64,000 nt of DNA from an uncultured Prevotella sp. (GTDB taxonomy: Bacteria > Bacteroidota > Bacteroidia > Bacteroidales > Bacteroidaceae). The stretch is taken from NCBI GenBank assembly GCA_905234265.1, contig CAJOHJ010000012.1, positions 1 to 64,000 on the forward strand, read 5' to 3'. The translations under genes were made by a program, and so were the position numbers. Of the stretch, positions 47,096 through 58,177 are shown one piece after another. Below the pieces are notes generated by a model. It was not told the origin of the DNA. It was given only the letters and a program-made list of their open reading frames with translations, and searched no databases. Positions within the stretch are counted from its first letter, which is position 1. Each line of letters starts with the position of its first letter.

Positions 47096-48581
47096 CGGGG
47101 TGGATTTTTTTGTAAAGCTTGTCCTTCAGGCTGTTCCAGAGCGACGTCTTACGATGAAGTATCGCGACGGAGAATGCAAGGCTGGCAGCGCTTAGCACTA
47201 TGGCCGTCAGCCAGTAGTAGATGCCGTGGAGCAGCCATGCCGAGGCGAAGGCCACCAGACCCAGCGCGATGTGGGGAAGCGCATAGCGTGCAATGGAACC
47301 CGACAGGCGGAATTTGTAGCGCAGCCTCGTGTAGCCGTTTACCATCACGAAGTCGAACAGTGCCACGGCCAGCAGTGCCACACCCGTTCCGACAAGCCCC
47401 AGCCAGTTGTAGCCCACGATGACGAGCAGCACCATCACCACGTCGTAGATGGCTTCCAGGATCATGTAACTCATAGAGTCGCCCTTGGCCAGCGTGAGGT
47501 AGGCCACGGGCAGCTTCAGCGCCCTTAGATAGAGGGCCAGCACGGTGACGCGAAGCATCGGTACCACAGGATTGAACTCCTCTGTGAAGAGCAGCGGTAC
47601 GATTTCCTGCGCGGCGAAGATGAAGGCCACAAGCATGGGGGATATGATGAGCAGTGAGACCTCTATCTGGCGGTTCACCGTCTGGTTGCAGAGCTGTGTG
47701 TCTCTGTTGACTGCCGAGAGGCGTGGGAAATAGTCGGTCTCCATAGCCGAGAACACCATTCCGCCATACGTCATGGTGAGCATGAAGCCGGCATTGTAGA
47801 GTCCTACGGCGGCATTGCCGCCCGTCATGCTGAGATAAAAGCGTATAAGCAATTCTGCGCCGCTTCCCATGACTCCGGCCACTAAGAAGCCTATTCCAAG
47901 GCGCACCATGGGAAAGCCCTCGAAGAGCATGCTCCTGTTGCAGCTAAGCCTGAGAGGGTAGAGCCTGTAGGAGTACCAGACGGTGATGAGCATGCTTGCC
48001 ACAGCCATGAGTACTATGGCTGGCACGATGCCTGCCAAGCCGAAGAAATAGTAGATGGGAATGGAGATGATGAGTGCGCTGACCATGGAGATTATCTGTG
48101 TCATGGCCAGCGACTTCAGCCTGCGTGCGCCCTTGAGTATGGCTGTCTCGCCGCCGGTGATGGCTGCCAGGCCCACAGCTGGTGACAGCAACAGCAAGTT
48201 CAGTTCGCTGAGTCCGGAAAACACAAACCTCCTCAGGTCAGGTCCTGCCGCGGCGCACACCAGCATGCCCAGCAGTGCCGTCAGCAGGCTCCAGCTGCGG
48301 ACAACCTTGACGAAGTGCCTGATGCGCTCTTCGTCGCCACTGTCGAATATTTCAGATATGTGCTTGATGGCACTGAACGATATGCCGAAGTTGGTGGCCT
48401 GTGAGATGAAGCTGACCGTTGTGTTGAGCAGTGACGCCATCCCCATGCCAGCAGGCCCAAGCAGCATGGCGACAAGCTTGTTGCGCAACAGGGATATGGC
48501 TATGCTCATGCCCTGAACACCGCCGAAGATGCCGGTGTATTTCAGCACATGTCCATAGCTGTAGTTGCGCTCTGCTGCCAT
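47088..48581 (-). CDS. Oligosaccharide flippase (Wzx/MATE-like)
   Basis: The 497-residue membrane protein has 12-14 predicted hydrophobic helices and the MATE/PST-type start YTGIFGGVQGMSIAISLLRNK. It would flip undecaprenyl-linked sugars across the inner membrane. It lies 70 bases downstream of secA. That spacer contains direct and inverted repeats and the secA stop codon. It overlaps the glycosyltransferase gene by eight bases. Confidence 0.88.
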   Translation of the reverse strand: MAAERNYSYGHVLKYTGIFGGVQGMSIAISLLRNKLVAMLLGPAGMGMASLLNTTVSFISQATNFGISFSAIKHISEIFDSGDEERIRHFVKVVRSWSLLTALLGMLVCAAAGPDLRRFVFSGLSELNLLLLSPAVGLAAITGGETAILKGARRLKSLAMTQIISMVSALIISIPIYYFFGLAGIVPAIVLMAVASMLITVWYSYRLYPLRLSCNRSMLFEGFPMVRLGIGFLVAGVMGSGAELLIRFYLSMTGGNAAVGLYNAGFMLTMTYGGMVFSAMETDYFPRLSAVNRDTQLCNQTVNRQIEVSLLIISPMLVAFIFAAQEIVPLLFTEEFNPVVPMLRVTVLALYLRALKLPVAYLTLAKGDSMSYMILEAIYDVVMVLLVIVGYNWLGLVGTGVALLAVALFDFVMVNGYTRLRYKFRLSGSIARYALPHIALGLVAFASAWLLHGIYYWLTAIVLSAASLAFSVAILHRKTSLWNSLKDKLYKKIHPDA

Positions 48582-48610
48582 TAGTCTCCTGATGCCTTGC
48601 GGCGATTTCG

Positions 48611-48651
48611 TTTCCGCAGTGTAGAATGTTGTTTCCGCAGTGTGTTATGTT

Positions 48652-48657
<6 letters not shown>
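48611..48657 (-). repeat. Direct and inverted repeats in the secA-flippase gap
   Basis: TTTCCGCAGTGT occurs at 48611-48622 and 48632-48643, exactly 21 bases (three heptads) apart. GTGTAGAA (48619-48626) and TTCTACAC (48650-48657) are inverted. The secA stop codon (48652-48654) lies inside the latter. Confidence 0.72.
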
Positions 48658-52017
<3,360 letters not shown>

Positions 52018-52073
52018 GTCGTTTATATTGTTTATTTTATTATTTACACCTTATTATATTTATTAATGGCGTG

Positions 52074-52081
52074 CAAAGGTA
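52074..52081 (-). promoter_or_regulatory. -7 element of secA
   Basis: TACCTTTG on the minus strand, 56 bases before the ATG. No good -33 TTTG upstream. Confidence 0.6.
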
Positions 52082-52145
52082 AGAAAAATATACTGTAATC
52101 CTATATTTTGCCATGAATATTTAATTTTTTTTTGGTGCTGCCTCT

Positions 52146-52279
52146 GTAACATGCAGAGATAAAAAATTATCTGCGTAAGATAATTTCGTAAGTCATTGAG
52201 ATAATTTCGTAACATGCAGAGATAATTTTTTATCTTACGGAGATATTTTTTTATCTCAGTGAGATAATTTCGTGAGTTG
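52146..52279. repeat. ATCTC/GAGAT palindromic mosaic, locus D
   Basis: Longest of the five loci. ACATGCAGAGATAA occurs twice, GATAATTTCGTAA-type linkers three times, and GAGATAATTTTTTATCTTACG gives strong palindromes. It lies between secA and the XRE gene. Confidence 0.88.
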
Positions 52280-52361
52280 CGTGATTATTTGAGAAAAAAC
52301 AGAAAACCCGGGGAAATCTTCTGAATTCCCCGGGGAAATTTTTTGGATGCTGATTTTCTGG

Positions 52362-52853
52362 CTATTTTTTGGCCGGCACAAAGGTCTCGTAGGTCTGGTC
52401 GTCGTAATAGACGCGGATTTCTGTTACGTGTCGGGGTTCTTTGTCAATATTTTTTACTTCAAGACTCATTGCCTCTGGGAACGCAGTTTTGGTGTTGTAC
52501 TGAAGATGTCCGTCGTGGGAAATCGCCGTCTGGCCGTGAGGCGGGAGTGGGGCGTTGGCATCGAAGTTGATAGTACCCTCAATGGTGGCAGGCTGGGCAT
52601 CAGCCTGTGCAGGTGAAGACAGAGAAGAGGGACTCTCCTGGATGTACATCTCGCCAGTACCCCAAAGCAGCCAGTCGGTGTTCAGGGTTGGAAATTTTGC
52701 TTTCAGAGCTTCAACAGTGGCAAGGGTGGGGCGAGTTCGTCCATTGAAGATGCTGCTGAGTGTTGCTGCTCCAATTTGTGTTAAGTCGGCGAAAGCTTGT
52801 TGAGTCATGTGCTGGGCTTCCATGATCGACCTGATTCTGTCCTTCATTTCCAT
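52362..52853 (-). CDS. XRE-family transcriptional regulator
   Basis: The 163-residue protein has an N-terminal helix-turn-helix (MTQQAFADLTQIGAATLSSIFNGRT) followed by the LNTDWLLWGTGEMY segment common in Bacteroidetes XRE regulators. The C-terminal half is Pro/Ala-rich, then a short domain ending ETFVPAKK, without protease or ligand motifs I recognise. Its own promoter overlaps the palindrome TTTACAAAAGTAAA, which suggests self-regulation. Targets are unknown. Confidence 0.9.
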   Translation of the reverse strand: MEMKDRIRSIMEAQHMTQQAFADLTQIGAATLSSIFNGRTRPTLATVEALKAKFPTLNTDWLLWGTGEMYIQESPSSLSSPAQADAQPATIEGTINFDANAPLPPHGQTAISHDGHLQYNTKTAFPEAMSLEVKNIDKEPRHVTEIRVYYDDQTYETFVPAKK

Positions 52854-52897
52854 AGCGTTATGTGATGATTGATGAAAATAGCGTTGTTTTTGTTCGT

Positions 52898-52911
52898 TTT
52901 ACAAAAGTAAA
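52898..52911. promoter_or_regulatory. Palindromic site TTTACAAAAGTAAA at the XRE promoter
   Basis: The 14-base sequence has TTTAC/GTAAA arms and contains the XRE gene's -7 element (TACTTTTG on the minus strand, 52902-52909). Its exact reverse complement is found at 53020-53033. Confidence 0.55.
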
Positions 52912-53019
52912 GCAAAAAAATGGTATCGACAAGAAATTTAAATATTTTTTCGAATTCTAAATATTAGATTTTTATTTTCAATTTTGTAAAACCAAAGACA
53001 AAAAAGCTCAGATGCGGCT

Positions 53020-53033
53020 TTTACTTTTGTAAA
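53020..53033. promoter_or_regulatory. Second TTTAC-N4-GTAAA site, inverted
   Basis: TTTACTTTTGTAAA is the exact reverse complement of the site at 52898-52911 and contains a plus-strand TACTTTTG. It could be a second operator or a promoter facing the gene-poor region. Confidence 0.45.
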
Positions 53034-53595
53034 TGTAAACAAAACGCAGTTTTGCGAGGCAAATAAAATAATTGAATATTTGAGATAAACTACTGGTTAT
53101 TAGTGTGATATATTTATGTAAAACGAGTAGAAGTCCCGACGAAAAGAAAAGAAAAGTAAGTTTTTGAGGCAAATTTTTGAATAAAAAACGTAGGATATTA
53201 AAATAACTCATTGGGTTTTAGACATTTATACCTGCAAAAGTTGTTCTGTATAGATATGAATATTCAACTGTAAAGGCGTTCGTTTTCGTTTGAAAATTTA
53301 AATTCTAAAAGAAGGAACATGACTTTAGAAATTAAAATTTAGGTTTCTGAAATATAAAATCCTAAAGCGGTCGCGGAGATTTGAAATTCCAAATTCAAGA
53401 CTTCAAACGCAAAAATTGGTTAAACCTAAAAATCGGAAGTCGCAAAATTGGAAAATTCCGAAATTTTCAAGAATTCCGAACAGCCCTCAAAAAAAACAAA
53501 AATTCGCGAATTATGAGGCCTTTAAATTTGAAAAAATGCTTTGCTGATGGGGCTTTAAAGCCAAAATTTTATGTATGGGATTTTTGGGAAAATAG
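53034..53595. other. A/T-rich stretch with no gene I can support
   Basis: Between the XRE promoter and the holA terminator lie about 560 strongly A/T-rich bases. One short open frame (53381-53647, TTG start, 88 codons) reads as Lys/Asn/Phe-rich sequence without domain features and runs through the terminator, so it is probably not a gene. Small RNAs cannot be excluded. Confidence 0.6.
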
Positions 53596-53625
53596 AAAAA
53601 ATGACCTCGTTTCGGGTCATTTTTT
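53596..53625 (-). terminator. Terminator at the holA stop codon
   Basis: AAAAAATGACC and GGGTCATTTTTT arms with a short loop. It begins at the holA TAA and works in either direction. Confidence 0.85.
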
Positions 53626-54649
53626 AGTGCAAAATGAAGAAAATTAGTTCCTTCAGCAGCTCTCCAGAACTCGTATTTGGGTTGTCAAGGCCCTTACTTT
53701 TGGCATCAATTTCCCTAATTTTGTTCAAAATCTGGAAAACTTTCCCACCGCTGAAATTTCTCACCCCGGTGACATAGTCGCGTGCCGCCCATGACATCCT
53801 GAGGTCGAGCCATTGAGCCACAGCATTCTCATTGAACTTGTCGGGACAGTAGTAGACCAGCATCAAGTTCTGGAAGTAGCTGAACAGTTGTGGAAGAACG
53901 GTGTAAATGCCTCCGGATTTTGGGTTTTTGTCAAAATAATTTACTATAAGGTTGGCCTTGTAGACATTTTTGCTGACTATTGCGTCGCGCAGCTCGAAGA
54001 CATTGAAGTCTTTGCTCACCCCAATGTGTTCTTCTACGGTGGCAGGCGTTATTCTGCGGTCGTCTTTGGGTAGGCTTAGCAGCATCTTGTCCAATTCTCC
54101 CACCAGTCGGCTTAAGTCGGAGCCTATGCTGGCAGCGATAATCTGCGTGGAGCGGTTGTCGATGCTGGCGTTGTGCTGCTGCAGGTAGTTGACTATGAAG
54201 CCCTCCGTTTCGCGCTCGCTGAGCTTCTTGCTTTCAAAAAGCACCCCTGCGGCCTGTATGCGCTTCACGTATTCGCGCTTGCGGCCGTCAATCTTGCCGT
54301 TTTTGTGGCAAAGCACGAGTATGGTGCTTGCCATGGGGTTGCTGAGGTATTTCTCCAGAGGCTCAGTGTTCTTGATGTTCTGTGCCTCCTTGACGATAAC
54401 CACCTGATATTGGGCCATCATCGGGTAGCGGCGTGCGGCATCGGCAATCTGCGCTGCAGTGACGTCAGAGCCGAAGAGGACCGTCTGGTTGAAGTCCTTT
54501 TCCTCTGGCTGCAGCACGTTCTGGGCTATCCAGTCGGCAATTTTGTCTATGTAGTAGGCTTCCTCGCCCATCAGATAGTAGACGGGCTTGAAATTGCGCG
54601 CTTCCAAGTCGCTCATGATGCCTTTGAATGTTGCCGCTGCCTGTGCCAT
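53624..54649 (-). CDS. holA: DNA polymerase III delta subunit
   Basis: HolA opens the beta clamp as part of the clamp loader. The 341-residue protein has the delta-type N-terminus (FKPVYYLMGEEAYYIDKIADW), FGSDVTAAQIADAARRYPMM, a segment IKNTEPLEKYLSNPMASTILVL, and GSDLSRLVGELDKMLL typical of the family. It follows the Lnb gene on the same strand after about 50 bases and ends at a strong terminator. Confidence 0.94.
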   Translation of the reverse strand: MAQAAATFKGIMSDLEARNFKPVYYLMGEEAYYIDKIADWIAQNVLQPEEKDFNQTVLFGSDVTAAQIADAARRYPMMAQYQVVIVKEAQNIKNTEPLEKYLSNPMASTILVLCHKNGKIDGRKREYVKRIQAAGVLFESKKLSERETEGFIVNYLQQHNASIDNRSTQIIAASIGSDLSRLVGELDKMLLSLPKDDRRITPATVEEHIGVSKDFNVFELRDAIVSKNVYKANLIVNYFDKNPKSGGIYTVLPQLFSYFQNLMLVYYCPDKFNENAVAQWLDLRMSWAARDYVTGVRNFSGGKVFQILNKIREIDAKSKGLDNPNTSSGELLKELIFFILH

Positions 54650-54698
54650 GATGTCGCTGGGTTTATTTGCCGGTGTCTTGTTTCTTGTCTTAGGAGGC

Positions 54699-55946
54699 TT
54701 ATGCCTTGCCTTTAGTGTTTAGTTCCTTACCTTTTAAATATATGTGCAGGCAGCCTTGTAGCAGCATGGCCACGCCAATGCTCCATATTCCCTCGGCATA
54801 GCTCTGCAGCAGTCCGCCGGCAAGGAAAAGCACTGCCAGCATGACTGTGATGGTCCAGTAGGCTGTCTGCCGCCGTCTGGCCACTGGCCATAGGAACAGC
54901 CAGGGCAGCGGATTGAGCAGTATGTATTGCAGGTTCAGCCGCACCGTGGGGTGCTGTGAGAACAGCATCAGTGTCAGCAGCAGGCCCATGATGCCGATGG
55001 CGGCCATCAGCAGCAGGTCCCATGCCAGGAATGTCTTCTTCCGTCTCCACTGCAAGGCCGTCAGCACCGTGGCTATGGCGGTCAGCAGCCAGGCACACTG
55101 GCTTGGGGACAGCGGGAAGCCGTCCTGGATGAGCTGCACGCCGGCAGGCACTGCTATGCGACGCTCTTTCACCAGCGGCAGCAGCGAGTCGCCGCGCCGT
55201 ATCTGCGCGCGGTCGAAGTCGTACATAAGGCGGTGTGGCAGAAACTGCCGTTGCCGCTGTGTAGTCTTGCTGTCGGCGGCAATGCCGAGCAGGAAGTCGT
55301 TGCCAAACTGCGCCCAGGGGCTGTTGGCTGTCATTTCGCGCACCATCTGCCGCCAGCTGACGGCTTCTGCCGTGTCCTCGGCGTATTGCAGCTGCGCCGT
55401 GAGGCACTGCTCGATGATGTCGCGTGCCTTGGAGGTGCAGTTGTTGTAGAAATAGTTGTATCTGTAGACCCTGTTCTCTGGCTTAAGGTTGTCTGCCAGT
55501 GCGGCCTGCAGGCGCAGCTTCTCCTCGTTGGTGAGATTAAGCACCTGTTCGGTCACCATGCTGCCAAAATATTCATATTCGCGCCGGAAGAGGCCGTATG
55601 AGTATACGCCCAGCTCGTAGTCGGTGATGCCGAAGACGAAACGTGTGACGAAATGTGGTGCTGAGAAGTCGAAGACGCCGTAGTTGAATGCCAAGTCGGC
55701 CCCCTGCTGCCTCGTGTCGTGCCATCTGAGAGCGGTGTGTCCGTAGAGGCTGTAGACCTCGTCGTGTGGCTGGCATGTTAGCAGGCTGACCTCAACGGAG
55801 TCCATGGCCTGTGCGGCACTGTCGGCCACTGTCTGACCTTCGGCAGGCGTAGTGGCGGCACTGACGGTGCTGAACGTTAGGAAACACGTTAAAAAGACTA
55901 TTAAGAGGTGATAAATAGCTTTAAAAATGTTATTTAAATGTTTCAC
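54699..55946 (-). CDS. lnb: Lipoprotein N-acyltransferase, Lnb/DUF4105 family
   Basis: The 415-residue envelope protein has a signal peptide (AIYHLLIVFLTCFLTFSTVSA), a periplasmic DUF4105 domain with VSLLTCQPHDEVYSLYGHTALRW, FRYNYFYNNCTSKARD-like RYNYFYNNCTSKARDIIEQC (likely catalytic Cys/His region), and about five C-terminal membrane helices. Family members in Bacteroides add the third acyl chain to lipoproteins. The start is a GTG at 55946, only a few bases after the -7 element, so the mRNA may be almost leaderless. Its last codons (LNTKGKA) contain a short repeat. Confidence 0.85.
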   Translation of the reverse strand: MKHLNNIFKAIYHLLIVFLTCFLTFSTVSAATTPAEGQTVADSAAQAMDSVEVSLLTCQPHDEVYSLYGHTALRWHDTRQQGADLAFNYGVFDFSAPHFVTRFVFGITDYELGVYSYGLFRREYEYFGSMVTEQVLNLTNEEKLRLQAALADNLKPENRVYRYNYFYNNCTSKARDIIEQCLTAQLQYAEDTAEAVSWRQMVREMTANSPWAQFGNDFLLGIAADSKTTQRQRQFLPHRLMYDFDRAQIRRGDSLLPLVKERRIAVPAGVQLIQDGFPLSPSQCAWLLTAIATVLTALQWRRKKTFLAWDLLLMAAIGIMGLLLTLMLFSQHPTVRLNLQYILLNPLPWLFLWPVARRRQTAYWTITVMLAVLFLAGGLLQSYAEGIWSIGVAMLLQGCLHIYLKGKELNTKGKA

Positions 55947-55950
55947 GATG

Positions 55951-55958
55951 CAAAATTA
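55951..55958 (-). promoter_or_regulatory. -7 element of the lnb gene
   Basis: TAATTTTG on the minus strand ends five bases before the GTG start codon, implying a leaderless or near-leaderless transcript if it is used. Confidence 0.4.
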
Positions 55959-56003
55959 AACTATATTTTCCACTTAACGTGCTTTTATTTTGTTTTTTTT
56001 CAA

Positions 56004-56011
56004 TAAATTTG
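56004..56011 (+). promoter_or_regulatory. -7 element of the FadL-like gene
   Basis: TAAATTTG, 38 bases before the ATG at 56050. No -33 TTTG at the usual distance. Confidence 0.55.
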
Positions 56012-56049
56012 CAGGCTGAAAAATTGAACAGAAAACTTAGAAAAGATAG

Positions 56050-57342
56050 ATGAAATCCAGAATATGTACGGTGCTGTTGGCTTGTTTGCTTGCCAATGCA
56101 GCAGTAGCGCAAGTCAGTAGTACGTTGTCTCCCTACAGCCAGTTCGGACTGGGAGTTCTTGCCGAGCAGTCGCAAGGCTTCAACCGCGGAATGGGCGGTG
56201 TCGGCATGGGACTGCGTGGCGGCCAGATTGTTAATGCCCAGAACCCGGCGTCCTATTCTGCCGTTGACTCGCTGACGATGATTTTCGACGTCGGCGTCAG
56301 GGGGCAGACGACAAACTTCAAGGAGGGCGACAAGAGCAAGAATGCCAGCAATGCCGCCTTCGACTATGCCACAGCCTTGTTCCGTGTCTGGCCGAAGGTC
56401 GGCGTCAGCGTGGGCATCATCCCGTTCAGCAACATCGGCTACAGCTACAGTAACAAGAGCTTTGTGAATGGCAGCTCGTCCAATTATGCCACGTCGACAT
56501 ACAGCGGCAGCGGCGGTTTCAGCCAGGCCTACCTGGGCGTGGGCTGGGAGGCCTTCAAGGGCTTCTCCGTGGGTGCCAACGTCTCCTACTTCTGGGGAAA
56601 CTATGAGCGCAAGGCGACTGTCGTGAACAGTGACGCTTACGTGAACACCGAGACTCAGACCTACAGTGCCAAGGTGAGCAGTTACAAGCTGAACTTTGGC
56701 GTCCAGTATCAGAAGAGGCTTAGCCATGAGCAGGCAGTAACCGTCGGTGCCACCGTCGGACTGGGCCACAACCTTGGAGCGCAGGCCAACTTCACCCGTG
56801 CCAACTCTAACACGCAGACGTCTGTCGTTACCACTACCACCGACAGCGTTCCCGACGCTCTGAGCCTGCCGCTGACCGTTGGCCTTGGCGCTGTGTGGCA
56901 GTACAAGAACAAACTGACCATTGGCGCCGACTATGAGCTGCAGAAGTGGTCGTCGCTGGACTATCCACATGTCAATGCCGCCACCTCCCAGTATGTTTCA
57001 GCCTCGGGCATGCTTCGCGACCGCCACCAGCTGCGCCTTGGTGCCGACTGGCTGCCCAATCCGCAGAGCCGCCGCATCTGGGGACACATACACTGCAAGG
57101 CCGGCGTGTCCTATGCTACACCTTATTATAATATAGGCAGCAGCAAGGGACCTTCTGAGCTTGCACTTACTGCCGGCTTCGGCATTCCCATCGTCAACAC
57201 ATGGAACAACCGCTCGCTGCTGAACATCAGTGCGCAGTGGGTGCGCATGTCCAATTCTGCTTTTATCACAGAGAATACTTTCCGCATCAATGTCGGTCTT
57301 ACCTTCAACGAACGCTGGTTTGCCAAGTGGAAGGTTGACTAA
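56050..57342 (+). CDS. FadL/OmpP1-like outer-membrane protein
   Basis: The 430-residue protein has a signal peptide (RICTVLLACLLANAAVAQ) and FadL-like features: SPYSQFGLGVL, RGMGGVGMGLRGGQIVNAQNPASY near the N-terminus, long barrel strands, and a C-terminal NVGLTFNERWFAKWKVD. Such proteins move hydrophobic molecules across the outer membrane. It starts an envelope gene group with lptC, a CorC-like gene and ppiD. Substrate unknown. Confidence 0.85.
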   Translation: MKSRICTVLLACLLANAAVAQVSSTLSPYSQFGLGVLAEQSQGFNRGMGGVGMGLRGGQIVNAQNPASYSAVDSLTMIFDVGVRGQTTNFKEGDKSKNASNAAFDYATALFRVWPKVGVSVGIIPFSNIGYSYSNKSFVNGSSSNYATSTYSGSGGFSQAYLGVGWEAFKGFSVGANVSYFWGNYERKATVVNSDAYVNTETQTYSAKVSSYKLNFGVQYQKRLSHEQAVTVGATVGLGHNLGAQANFTRANSNTQTSVVTTTTDSVPDALSLPLTVGLGAVWQYKNKLTIGADYELQKWSSLDYPHVNAATSQYVSASGMLRDRHQLRLGADWLPNPQSRRIWGHIHCKAGVSYATPYYNIGSSKGPSELALTAGFGIPIVNTWNNRSLLNISAQWVRMSNSAFITENTFRINVGLTFNERWFAKWKVD

Positions 57343-57399
57343 GAGTGTGAGGACTGATGAATGCTGAGTGACGAATTCTGAGACAGGGATGAAGAATGC
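57343..57399 (+). repeat. Irregular heptad-like array after the FadL-like gene
   Basis: Starting at the TAA stop, loosely periodic units such as GACTGAT, GAATGCT, GAGTGAC, GAATTCT and GAGACAG fill the spacer to lptC. Weaker periodicity than in other arrays. Confidence 0.5.
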
Positions 57400-57421
57400 A
57401 AGATTTCTCACTTCTGACGCT

Positions 57422-58177
57422 ATGAGTGTGGCGCACAACGCTGCCCCCATAGTGGGACGGTGCTGGCTTAGATGGACTGTGAGGATGTTGTTCGCAGCAT
57501 TCTTCATGCTTCATGCCTCTTTCTTCATTTCATGCAGCGAGGTGCAGGAACACACTGCGCCGGCCATCAACGACCGCGACTCAGCGTCGATGATGGTCAG
57601 CTACGGCGTCAACACGCTTATCAGCGACTCCGGGGTGATTAAATACCGCATAGTCACCGAGCGGTGGGATGTCAACACCGTCAAGCAGCCGCCGCGCTGG
57701 ACTTTCGAGAAGGGAATATTCATGGAGCAGTTCGACGAGAAATTCCACGTCGAGGGCTACATATATGCTGACACGGCGTGGTACTACGACCAGCAGAAGC
57801 TCTGGGAACTGCGCGGCAGGGTGCGCATCCTTAATGTCAACGGCCTGCGCTTCAACAGCGAGGAACTCTTCTGGGACGGCCTGCGCCACGAGTTCTACTC
57901 CTTCAAGTTCTCGCGTGTGGTTACCCCGGAGCGCACCATGGAGGGAACTTATTTCCGCAGCGACGAACACATGACTCGCTATGAGGTTACTAATTCCGTA
58001 GGCTCCTTCGAATCGTCCGACATTGACGGCGACAACAAGGACGAAGGCAGCGGCAGCCAGCAGCAGGGTGGGGCAGCGCATCCAGCATCAGCCGCCGACA
58101 GCACTGCAGCTCCGGCTCCCATGCGGCAGGCCGCCAGCCACCGTGCCGCAACAAAGAAACCAGACACACGGCCATGA
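57422..58177 (+). CDS. lptC: LPS export protein LptC
   Basis: LptC passes lipopolysaccharide from the LptBFG transporter to LptA. From the ATG at 57422 the protein has 251 residues. Earlier in-frame starts at 57368 or 57389 fall in the repeat-rich spacer. A lipobox-like MLHASFFISCSE suggests a lipoprotein anchor at the Cys. The beta-jellyroll segment includes KQPPRWTFEKGIFMEQFDE and ADTAWYYDQQKLWELRGRV. A low-complexity Gln/Ala/Pro tail follows. The last codons overlap the next gene by four bases (ATGA). Confidence 0.85.
   Translation: MSVAHNAAPIVGRCWLRWTVRMLFAAFFMLHASFFISCSEVQEHTAPAINDRDSASMMVSYGVNTLISDSGVIKYRIVTERWDVNTVKQPPRWTFEKGIFMEQFDEKFHVEGYIYADTAWYYDQQKLWELRGRVRILNVNGLRFNSEELFWDGLRHEFYSFKFSRVVTPERTMEGTYFRSDEHMTRYEVTNSVGSFESSDIDGDNKDEGSGSQQQGGAAHPASAADSTAAPAPMRQAASHRAATKKPDTRP

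Noticed and set aside
52146..52279. CRISPR-like look of the ATCTC/GAGAT loci
   Set aside because: No constant repeat with unique spacers. Blocks are palindromic, of mixed strand and uneven spacing, and no cas genes are in the window.
53381..53647. Possible 88-residue protein in the A/T-rich region
   Set aside because: TTG start, Lys/Asn/Phe-rich low-complexity sequence, and it runs through the holA terminator. No support for coding.
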